Shown: piece by piece, positions 34,495 through 41,770 of the stretch
How the letters are laid out: every line of letters begins with the position of its first letter
How positions within the stretch are numbered: position 1 is the stretch's first letter
Assembly: GCA_020350205.1 (NCBI GenBank)
Contig: CP070707.1
Location: 1,084,808-1,126,577, forward strand
Direction: 5' to 3'
Source of the DNA: a bacterium
GTDB taxonomy: Bacteria; Calditrichota; Calditrichia; RBG-13-44-9
DNA: 41,770 nucleotides
The notes under the pieces: generated by a model
Told to the model about the DNA's origin: nothing
Seen by the model: the letters and a program-made list of their open reading frames with translations, nothing else
Databases searched by the model: none
Translations under genes and position numbers: made by a program

Positions 34495-36042
34495 TTATTC
34501 CTTTTGCTTCCGGGATGATAGTTGATGTTTAATCTTTTGAAGATTTTCTGAATTGGTTTCCCGCGCACAAAACCAGTAGTCCGTTCTACCATCGGGAGTA
34601 TCCCAGGCCTGAATTCCGATATAATATTCGTGTCCAGCAATGAAATTTCCAGTGACTAATTCTGTTTCTCCGGCCGACAGAGTGCTTTTACCAAACCATT
34701 GTGAATAATTGACTCCCTGTTCCTGCCAACGCTCGTAGACATAGAGATCCAAATCGTTAGTGTATTTAAAAAATATCAGATTAATAATTACTGGAGAATT
34801 TGAAGTCGCTATAACACGATACCAATCATTGATGATTCGAATGCCATTGTTATTGGGACTCACATAATTTCCAATAACTCCCCCAATCACACTGCCGGCG
34901 TCATTAATTTCCGTATCACCAAAATTAAGTGCTGGCATTGTAAAGGTATTAGTTGAATCTGCAAAATTGTTGTTTGGCTCTAATTCATGATATAACGCAG
35001 GAATAGGGCCTGAATCAATATTTTTCAATTGCACTAAACCTTCCCGATAATAATCTGCTGCCATGGGGTCTTTATCATCAATTAAAATATCCCAAAAGGA
35101 AGCGATTAATCCGACGCCATCCGTAAAGTACTCTCTCCTCTCATCCCAGATATGTTGCGGTGCATATTGTCCGGTCTCCGTAAAATAATAATAGGTTTTA
35201 AGAGCGTTGAAAGTGCCAGCCGGAACGTTTATCTGAACGAGAGACATATCGCTGGGTTTCGGATTCGCCAGTGTACCGGAGAACAAAAATGTGTTATTTG
35301 AAAATGAAGTTGATTGAGTTGACACTATTTTGCGCCAACCTCCTGAGGTCCACATATCTACCCCATCGGAGCCCTGATAAAGAACATAGCTGTACATATC
35401 AAATTCACCGGCATCACCCAGCTCTACAACGTTCAGTCCGGCACCGGTTCTACCTTGCCATTGAAGATTATCATCGACTACATAAACGGCATAATCCCCA
35501 TAAAATTCTGTTTCGCTTGATCCCTGAGCAGAAATGAATCCATGTTTTTTATATACGTCATATAACCATCGTTTTCCGTTGGTGAGAGGAAAGGTGAAAA
35601 CCGGTGCGGGGGCATCTTCTGTGGTAAATTGCCAGCTATAGTCTGTTCCCATTGGATGACCAGACAGATCCTGTATACCAGACTTTACGGTTACCGTATA
35701 GTCTGTAGAATAATCAAGATCACCTGTAGGGGAAAATGTCACTGTTCTGTTTTCATTGCTGAAACTAATTGTTCCGGTAACATTTTGGTCCATATAAAAT
35801 GTATTGGTGTTACAACTACTGGTGGTAAGAGGTTTGGAAAATGTTACCGATATTTCTTGTGAGATCGGCTGATTGCTTGCACCATTACTCGGGATAGTGC
35901 TTAAAATGGTTGGGCCGGTAGTGTTGTTAGGCTCTGGACTGGTGCTGTCTTCGCTGCAGGAGGAAAATAGAAGAATCGTAAAGAACAAAACTGAAGCTAA
36001 AAAAGAATTTAAAACTCGATCTTTGTCGAATTGTCTAAACAT
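34495..36042 (-). CDS. lipoprotein with a Big_5-type Ig-like domain
   Basis: This protein has 515 residues when started at ATG 36042, chosen because GGAG lies 6 bases before it; the longer start at 36054 has no signal. A signal peptide ends in a good lipobox (FSSC, Cys 29). Residues about 43-145 form a SbsA/Big_5 Ig-like domain (PTILSTIPSNGASNQPISQE, then TDYTVTVKSGIQDLSG). The middle (150-340) has the style of a secreted beta domain. The C-terminal part (about 350-490) resembles a prepeptidase-type or jellyroll domain (LEPNNNFADS, then YYIGIQAWD). It probably sits on the outer membrane. The last 20 residues are Lys/Gln rich. Its role is unknown. Confidence 0.75.
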   Translation of the reverse strand: MFRQFDKDRVLNSFLASVLFFTILLFSSCSEDSTSPEPNNTTGPTILSTIPSNGASNQPISQEISVTFSKPLTTSSCNTNTFYMDQNVTGTISFSNENRTVTFSPTGDLDYSTDYTVTVKSGIQDLSGHPMGTDYSWQFTTEDAPAPVFTFPLTNGKRWLYDVYKKHGFISAQGSSETEFYGDYAVYVVDDNLQWQGRTGAGLNVVELGDAGEFDMYSYVLYQGSDGVDMWTSGGWRKIVSTQSTSFSNNTFLFSGTLANPKPSDMSLVQINVPAGTFNALKTYYYFTETGQYAPQHIWDERREYFTDGVGLIASFWDILIDDKDPMAADYYREGLVQLKNIDSGPIPALYHELEPNNNFADSTNTFTMPALNFGDTEINDAGSVIGGVIGNYVSPNNNGIRIINDWYRVIATSNSPVIINLIFFKYTNDLDLYVYERWQEQGVNYSQWFGKSTLSAGETELVTGNFIAGHEYYIGIQAWDTPDGRTDYWFCARETNSENLQKIKHQLSSRKQKE

Positions 36043-36398
36043 AACGATCTCCATGCTTCCGTTGATTTAGTGAATATATGTCGTTATTTATAAAACAATT
36101 TCAAAATATTTCTATCGAGATTTAAAATATTTAATAAATTAAATTAAAATTATCAACAACTATTTGAACCGCACTTTTTTGGTTAATGAGAGCGAACTTT
36201 ATCTATTACAATCTATTTCGTATTACATAATTAAAAGGAAAAGCAAATGAGTTGAAATTTCTTTGAAGGGATGAGTACTATCTCATGTAGAAAAAATCAT
36301 CTGGTGTCAATCGTAAATTTCGCTCCCTTGAATCCTCGAATCCTTGACCCCTTTTTACGCTTAGTTCCATGCTATCTGCGCTTTGCCACCTGCCTCTT
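36043..36398. other. intergenic region with short degenerate repeats
   Basis: A 356-base AT-rich gap upstream of the lipoprotein gene and downstream of the phosphatase gene. It holds a palindromic ATGAG-N6-CTCAT (36274-36289) and an 8-base degenerate tandem repeat (TTGAATCC, TCGAATCC, TTGACCCC at 36328-36351). No gene or RNA is evident. Confidence 0.4.
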
Positions 36399-39035
36399 CT
36401 ATTCCTTGTTCCGCCGAATAAGCAGCATCGTCAGGTCATCGATTAAGGGAGATTGGCCGTAAAACTTTCTGATATTGGTGTTGATGGTTTGAATCATCTC
36501 CTGGGCATTTTTTTGTCGCGATTTGTTTAGAATGTCTATTAGATTTTCCTCACCAAAGAAGGTCACTTTTTCGGGGTCGGTCATTTTTGTATCAGAATAC
36601 GCCGAGGCTTCGACCAGTCCGTCCGTGTATAAAAACAGACCATCCCCTTTTCCCAGCCTGACGGTCTTGCTTTTTAGAATTTTCTCGAAAACCTGGCCTT
36701 TCCGTTCCAAACCAATGCCAATTCCGGGCGTTATGATCTCTTTTACAGCTAAATCGTTCTGATTTGGAATCAGAATGGGGTGATTATGTCCGGCCCGTAA
36801 AAGCATAATCTGATTTTTACGGGTATCTAAAATACCCATGATAATAGTAACGAATATCTGTCTGTCAATCAGGGGATCGGAAAAATAACGATTCAAGCGT
36901 AATATAATTTCTTGTGGTTTGTCAGAAAACTGACATGCGAAACGTATCAGGCTGATACATTGTGCCATATAGAAGGCCGCAGAGGTTCCTTTGCCCGAGA
37001 CGTCTCCAACCACAATGAGATATTTTTCTGGGGATAGTGAAATCAGATCATAAAAGTCTCCTCCCACTTCGGTAGCGGTATTGATATGAGCAGCTACCTG
37101 GTATCCTTTAATTTTCGGGAGGGTTTTGGGGAGAAGCCCTAACTGTACTTCTCGGGCAATTCGAAGTTCATGCTCCAGGCGATCTTTATCACGAAGTGAA
37201 GCTATATTAAGCTGTAATTGGTTCCCCATACGATTGAAACGGTCGGCTAGCTCTACAAATTCATCTTCGCCCTCCATTTCTATCTTATACTCCAGATTCC
37301 CCTCGGATACCTGTCGTATACCCTGGGTAAGCTGGTCAAATTTTTGTATAATTTTCTGTGTAATTTGATTACCGAATTTGACGACCCGCTGAATAATAAG
37401 AAGATTTACCAAAAAATAAATAAGCAGCCAAAAATAAAATATGATCATAAGGTTAGATTTGAAGAAATCCCAGCTTAAGAAAACAGCCATATCTATGGCA
37501 TAATATCCCCGCTTCTGAAAATCCTGGGTATATAAAGGAGCATATATTCTCCCAGCCGTATAAACATCCTGGCCAAAAACAATAATTCTGCTGGAAGATG
37601 ATTGTCTGTCTAAATTCGGTGCGATAGCAGTTAATTTTCTCATCTGAAATTGTTGAGATTTTCGGGGAACCAGGGCGAAGGGAAAGGTATTAAGTGACCA
37701 ATATTTTCGTTCCCTTTCCCAGATTCTTATTTTATATAAATTCGAATCCCAAGTTTGTAGGGTAAATGGATAGGCCAACAAACCATTGGATAAAAAATGA
37801 GATAATCTCTGGTTCAGATTATTCAAGAAAAGGGTATCAATTTCAATGAGATGATAATATATCGAAGAATCTTGGTCTGATTTATAAAGGAGAACATAAG
37901 AATAAGAGCTACTATCCAGATCCGATTCTGTGGGAAGTTGTAAAATACCGAAATCCGGCGGAGAAGGAGGTATCACAAAAGAAGCAAAATTCGGAACATT
38001 ATGGATTTTAGCAATACTGTCAGGTTGAAATATATATAGGGATTGACCGATTCCTGGCTTTCGGAATGTATAATCCTCCAGGAATTCGGTAAGGGTATTC
38101 TTCAGTTTATTTGCCTGCCAACTAGAAATAAAAAAGTAAAAAACCAAGGTTAAAATAATCAGTTGAGTAATTTGAGGAATGCTTGATTGTAACCATCCTG
38201 CAATTTGTAATTTTCTTTTTAAACTGGCATGGTGATATACCAATACAAAAGGTATTTTTAAAAGAACAGCCAGCAGATACAGCTTAAAAAAGTGGGATAA
38301 AATTTTGGGAAAATAATACCAACTCACGGTACTTTGCGAAATGACGGTATTGTAGATGTCTGGCGGCGTGTAGATACCCAGGAAGAGAATCAGACTAACG
38401 ATAAAATAGAGCCAATTTTCAGCTTTGGTTAGCGATTCAGTCCAGCCAGTATAGCGGAGAAGAACCAGAACTAACAGAATCTGTCCAATATTCCATAATA
38501 TGGGATCTGAGAAGGAAAGCACCTTGAAACCGATAATCAGTAAAAACATGAAGAACAGATAAGATAGCCATCTTCGTCCTTCCCGCCGGGTGAGAATAAA
38601 GCTAAGTGTCAAGGTAAGGAAAGAGAGCAGGATAATCTGCAGAACGGTAGGAAATATAGTTGGCTCAGAATCCTTAAAAAGATTAATGGTATCAAATTTT
38701 AAAAAAAATGATAGCCAGACAGAATCCAAAATCCAAAGCAGGGTAAATAGGAGAATCCAGGCTTCTTGCGGGACTTTTAATTTTTCTGACCAGGATTTAT
38801 TAAATCGATGCCAGAAAAAAGCAAGGATGAGTAGGATGGGAGTATAATTTCCAAAACCAGTTTTTAAGGAAATACAAAGAAAGCTAAACGTTATGATCCA
38901 ACCCGCGAAATAAAAGAGTTGTGAAAAAGAGTAGAATTCAGCACTTTGTAGCCTATTCCAGAATTCTCTAAGATGTATATAAGATTTGAATTTGTAGGTG
39001 GGCAATGTGATTTCTCCAGTTGAGATGTCGTCCAC
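36399..39035 (-). CDS. membrane-bound PP2C-type (SpoIIE/RsbU) serine phosphatase with HAMP domain
   Basis: This 878-residue protein has many hydrophobic segments in the N-terminal 310 residues, a probably periplasmic domain at about 320-505, a further membrane segment near 515-540, a HAMP domain (about 545-610), a short coiled helix, and a C-terminal SpoIIE phosphatase (about 640-875). The phosphatase metal sites are EVGGDFYDLI, VVGDVSGKGTSAAFYMA, LFLYTDGLVEA and LIDDLTMLLI. Such proteins dephosphorylate anti-anti-sigma factors and so release stress sigma factors; no such partner gene is in the window. The GTG at 39035 has no Shine-Dalgarno, while a TTG at 39005 has GGAG 8 bases before it and may be the true start. 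Confidence 0.88.
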   Translation of the reverse strand: MDDISTGEITLPTYKFKSYIHLREFWNRLQSAEFYSFSQLFYFAGWIITFSFLCISLKTGFGNYTPILLILAFFWHRFNKSWSEKLKVPQEAWILLFTLLWILDSVWLSFFLKFDTINLFKDSEPTIFPTVLQIILLSFLTLTLSFILTRREGRRWLSYLFFMFLLIIGFKVLSFSDPILWNIGQILLVLVLLRYTGWTESLTKAENWLYFIVSLILFLGIYTPPDIYNTVISQSTVSWYYFPKILSHFFKLYLLAVLLKIPFVLVYHHASLKRKLQIAGWLQSSIPQITQLIILTLVFYFFISSWQANKLKNTLTEFLEDYTFRKPGIGQSLYIFQPDSIAKIHNVPNFASFVIPPSPPDFGILQLPTESDLDSSSYSYVLLYKSDQDSSIYYHLIEIDTLFLNNLNQRLSHFLSNGLLAYPFTLQTWDSNLYKIRIWERERKYWSLNTFPFALVPRKSQQFQMRKLTAIAPNLDRQSSSSRIIVFGQDVYTAGRIYAPLYTQDFQKRGYYAIDMAVFLSWDFFKSNLMIIFYFWLLIYFLVNLLIIQRVVKFGNQITQKIIQKFDQLTQGIRQVSEGNLEYKIEMEGEDEFVELADRFNRMGNQLQLNIASLRDKDRLEHELRIAREVQLGLLPKTLPKIKGYQVAAHINTATEVGGDFYDLISLSPEKYLIVVGDVSGKGTSAAFYMAQCISLIRFACQFSDKPQEIILRLNRYFSDPLIDRQIFVTIIMGILDTRKNQIMLLRAGHNHPILIPNQNDLAVKEIITPGIGIGLERKGQVFEKILKSKTVRLGKGDGLFLYTDGLVEASAYSDTKMTDPEKVTFFGEENLIDILNKSRQKNAQEMIQTINTNIRKFYGQSPLIDDLTMLLIRRNKE

Positions 39036-39274
39036 AATTTACAGGTAAATACGTGAAAGCAAAAAGTAAGTTTTGAAATTATTATATAAGAGATATAACC
39101 AGATTGCTAAATGAGAAAAATAAAATTATTGACTAAATTTGTTAAAAATAATATATTCCTAACAAATGTGAATGAATTAATTATTAAAATGTTGAGATTT
39201 GAATATAATTAGATAAAGTTTAATTTATTATTATATGTGAAACGTTTAATTAATGAAACAGAAATGGATTCTGT

Positions 39275-41770
39275 ATGAAATATCGAATACTATTATTCGT
39301 CACCTTTTTATTCTTTTCCACACTCCAGGCAGCCAGTAACGAAGATTGCCAGATGTGCCACTCGGATCCGGATTTGACGACCCAGCGTCATGGCCGGACG
39401 ATATCCCTCTATGTAGATTCTGAAAAATTTGACAAATCGGTCCACCGTGATTTAGAGTGTGTGAACTGTCATTATGATGCTGATGTGGAAGATTTTCCTC
39501 ATCCGGACAGACTGGAAAAGGTCAATTGCGGAAATTGCCACGGCGATGCGGATGAAGAGTTCTATCAGGGAATTCATGGCGTTGCTTTAAAGAGAGGAGC
39601 ACCCTATGCCCCCACCTGCAGTGAATGCCATGGTGAACATGATATTCTGCATCGCACCGAGGTAAATTCCCGTACCTACAAAATGAACATTCCTGTACTC
39701 TGTGGAAAGTGTCACCGCGAGGGAGCGCCGGTGGCGCGAGTCTACAACATTCCGGAAAAGGATATTCTGAATAACTATTCCCAGAGTATCCATGGAGAGG
39801 GTCTATTTAAACAGGGTTTGATTGTTACCGCAACTTGCAACGATTGTCATGGAAATCATCTGGTTTTACCTCATACGGATCGCCGCTCTACCATTTCTGC
39901 CCGTAATATAGCTGAAACCTGCATGCGTTGCCACGCCCGCATTGAAGAGGTTCATACCAAGGTTATTCGTGGTGAACTCTGGGAAAGGGAACCCGGTGCG
40001 ATTCCAGCCTGTACCGACTGTCATCCACCACACAAGGTAAATGTGGCTAATCTGGTTATCCGGACCTCCGATAAAGAATGCCTGCAATGCCATAATAAAC
40101 CTGATATTCACAAAACCGTAAATGGAGAGAAGGTTTCACTGCTGGTTGATAAAGAAGATATCCAGGGTTCGGTACACCGGAATATACCCTGCGTTAAATG
40201 CCATTCCGATATTACGGTGGAGCATAAACGTCCCTGCGATACTGTGGGACGGGTAGACTGCTCTAAATGCCATGCTCAGGTTGCTGAAGATTATTTTGTA
40301 AGTAATCATGGTAAAGCCTTTTTTGAAAAAGATCCCAGTGCTCCGTATTGCACTGACTGTCATGGTAGGCATAAAGTGCTGTCGCACCTGGATGAGATGG
40401 ATAGAACCTATCGGGCTAACATTCCCAATTTATGTGGTGATTGCCATGAGAGGTTGGCGGATAGCGAAAGACTGCTTACTCCGCAAGGCCATGTTTTGAT
40501 CAATTATTCGGTCAGTGTGCATGGAGAAGGATTGGTTAAAAAGGGTTTATTGCCGAGTGCCGTCTGTACCGACTGCCATACCAGTCATTACATTCTGGTG
40601 AGTACAGATGAACGGTCGACTACTCATTACAGTAATGTTCCGGCCACCTGTTCAACCTGTCATAAAGGCATCTACAATGAGTTTGAGAACAGCATACATA
40701 GTGAACGAGTAAATGAAACAGACAAAAAGTTGCCTAATTGTGAAGACTGTCATTCTGCCCATCAGATCAAGGAGATTCAGCAGGATAAGTTCATGACAGA
40801 AGTAACCCACCAGTGTGGTTCCTGTCATAAAGATCTGTCCGACACTTACCTTGAAACTATGCATGGAAAGACTTACACCCTGGGCTATTTAAAGGCAGCA
40901 AAGTGCTCGGATTGTCATGGTGCCCATGATATTAAGTCGCATGACGATCCGGATTCAAAGGTTGGATTCAAGAATGTGGTTGAAACCTGTCAGAAATGTC
41001 ATCCTGATGCCAACCGCAGATTTACCGGATATTTGACCCATGCAACCCATCATGACAAAACCAAATATCCGACCCTGCACTTCACTTTCTGGGCTATGAC
41101 TTCCCTGTTAATCGGTGTTTTCACATTTTTTGGATTTCATACCCTGTTATGGTTGCCCCGTTCTTTTGCTCATCTAAAGATTAAGCGATCTCATGCCACT
41201 GTTCATAAACGATATTATATTCAGCGATTTAGCTTAACTCAACGGATCACTCATATCTTCGTAATTTTGAGTTTTATTCTGCTGGCTTTTACCGGCATGA
41301 TGCTTAAATTTGCCTCAATGCCCTGGGCACAGACTCTCTCAGAATTTTTGGGTGGGGTTGAAGCAGCCGGGGATATTCATCGCTTTGCCGCAGTCATAAC
41401 TTTTGGATATTTTATCTCGCATCTTATTTCGGTTTTCCAGATCAAGAGAAGGACCAAAAAATCCTGGAAAGATATGATTTTCGGAAAGAACAGCATGATG
41501 TTCAATAAAAAAGATCTTAAGGATTTTGTTGGCACCATCAAATGGTTTATCGGTAGAGGTCCCCGTCCGGATTACGGTCGTTGGACATACTGGGAAAAGT
41601 TTGATTATTTTGCGGTATTCTGGGGTGTGTTTATTATCGGTTTTTCAGGTCTAATGCTGTGGTTCCCTGAATTTTTTACCAAGATTTTTCCGGGATGGTT
41701 CATCAATGTGGCAACAATTATCCATAGTGATGAAGCCCTATTAGCAGTTGGATTTATATTTACCATTCAT
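39275..41770 (+). CDS. 19-heme c-type cytochrome fused to a cytochrome b membrane domain (3' partial)
   Basis: The frame is open to the last base, giving 832 residues. A signal peptide (about 1-20) is followed by 19 CxxCH motifs, with first Cys at residues 25, 62, 85, 115, 143, 188, 216, 246, 269, 306, 329, 359, 387, 431, 459, 489, 514, 544 and 572. From about residue 602 a membrane domain of at least five helices follows, with heme-b-like histidines at 660 (RITHIF), 702 (DIHRF), 716, 817 (IIHSDEALLAV) and 832. This is the FdnI/HydC-type diheme b fold, so the protein may take electrons from menaquinol and pass them to the c-type hemes outside the inner membrane, as in Geobacter CbcL. The end is missing. 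ATG at 39275 has no strong Shine-Dalgarno. Confidence 0.93.
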   Translation, partial: MKYRILLFVTFLFFSTLQAASNEDCQMCHSDPDLTTQRHGRTISLYVDSEKFDKSVHRDLECVNCHYDADVEDFPHPDRLEKVNCGNCHGDADEEFYQGIHGVALKRGAPYAPTCSECHGEHDILHRTEVNSRTYKMNIPVLCGKCHREGAPVARVYNIPEKDILNNYSQSIHGEGLFKQGLIVTATCNDCHGNHLVLPHTDRRSTISARNIAETCMRCHARIEEVHTKVIRGELWEREPGAIPACTDCHPPHKVNVANLVIRTSDKECLQCHNKPDIHKTVNGEKVSLLVDKEDIQGSVHRNIPCVKCHSDITVEHKRPCDTVGRVDCSKCHAQVAEDYFVSNHGKAFFEKDPSAPYCTDCHGRHKVLSHLDEMDRTYRANIPNLCGDCHERLADSERLLTPQGHVLINYSVSVHGEGLVKKGLLPSAVCTDCHTSHYILVSTDERSTTHYSNVPATCSTCHKGIYNEFENSIHSERVNETDKKLPNCEDCHSAHQIKEIQQDKFMTEVTHQCGSCHKDLSDTYLETMHGKTYTLGYLKAAKCSDCHGAHDIKSHDDPDSKVGFKNVVETCQKCHPDANRRFTGYLTHATHHDKTKYPTLHFTFWAMTSLLIGVFTFFGFHTLLWLPRSFAHLKIKRSHATVHKRYYIQRFSLTQRITHIFVILSFILLAFTGMMLKFASMPWAQTLSEFLGGVEAAGDIHRFAAVITFGYFISHLISVFQIKRRTKKSWKDMIFGKNSMMFNKKDLKDFVGTIKWFIGRGPRPDYGRWTYWEKFDYFAVFWGVFIIGFSGLMLWFPEFFTKIFPGWFINVATIIHSDEALLAVGFIFTIH
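39347..40813 (+). repeat. 244-residue tandem duplication inside the multiheme cytochrome
   Basis: Heme motifs 1-8 (residues 25-268) and 9-16 (269-513) recur with an offset of 243-245 residues for every motif, and flanking sequence is alike (for example NYSQSIHGEGLFKQG and NYSVSVHGEGLVKKG). Motifs 17-19 look like the start of a third copy that runs into the membrane domain. Confidence 0.9.

Noticed and set aside
34371..34640. Minus-strand frame starting MLDTNIISEF, which resembles the start of a PIN-domain toxin
   Set aside because: Only the first ten residues look like VapC; the rest does not, most of it overlaps the end of the lipoprotein gene, and no antitoxin is near.
36274..36289. Palindrome ATGAG-N6-CTCAT compared with the dyads at 14639-14708
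   Set aside because: It shares GAGTACT by chance-level length, has different arms, and lies over 200 bases from the nearest start.
1..41770. Search for CRISPR arrays, tRNAs, insertion sequences and phage genes
   Set aside because: No regularly spaced direct repeats, cloverleaf sequences, transposase or integrase frames were seen by eye.

Overview
The window looks like part of a chromosome from a Gram-negative bacterium of the FCB side of the tree, plausibly Calditrichota, Ignavibacteria or a related candidate phylum. The evidence is a type-A T9SS sorting tail with the QNYPNPFNP signature on a secreted subtilisin, several lipoproteins with Ig-like domains, a two-propeller sensor kinase, menaquinone genes and AT-rich intergenic DNA. 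This placement is inferred from protein style only. I see no tRNA, rRNA, CRISPR array, transposase or integrase; the region reads as ordinary chromosome with accessory modules.

Layout. 1-1824 (+): end of menC, then menE (menaquinone). 1859-3714 (-): a geranylgeranyl-reductase-like flavoprotein and a lone cyclic-nucleotide-binding domain. 4040-7897 (-): a two-component pair, a 14-blade periplasmic sensor kinase and a NarL-type regulator. 8176-9204 (+): a metallo-beta-lactamase-fold lipoprotein. 9329-14532 (-): a four-gene unit of a receiver-only regulator, an Ig-like lipoprotein, a small lipoprotein resembling a subtilisin propeptide/inhibitor, and a secreted S8 protease. 14868-17605 (-): an ABC-2 type exporter with a lipoprotein. 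17881-20314 (+): an aberrant Mur-ligase-like protein and a TolB-like propeller lipoprotein. 20389-24849 (+): an uncharacterised protein, fumarylacetoacetase, a YpdA-like flavoprotein and MutY. 24959-30119 (+): a metal-uptake operon (outer-membrane barrel, TroA-like binding protein, ATPase, two permeases) behind a perfect Fur-family palindrome. 30227-34119: a Cys-rich small protein, superoxide dismutase, acetyl-CoA synthetase (-) and thiol peroxidase. 34495-39035 (-): a Big_5-type lipoprotein and an RsbU-like phosphatase. 39275-41770 (+): a very large multiheme cytochrome with a b-type membrane domain, cut by the window end.

How the genes fit together. Menaquinone synthesis at one end and a 19-heme c-type cytochrome fused to a quinone-type cytochrome b domain at the other suggest respiratory electron flow between the quinol pool and periplasmic or extracellular partners. 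The metal-uptake operon followed by a Fe/Mn superoxide dismutase, with a thiol peroxidase nearby, forms a metal and oxidative-stress neighbourhood. The protease unit carries what looks like a free-standing copy of the subtilisin propeptide fold as a lipoprotein, so it may be a protease with a dedicated membrane-anchored inhibitor or chaperone.

The strongest candidates for something undescribed are the 19-heme/b-type fusion with its 244-residue internal duplication, the protease-inhibitor lipoprotein unit, the metal operon with a barrel protein and winged-helix tails on both permeases, and the conserved-looking unknown protein beside fumarylacetoacetase.
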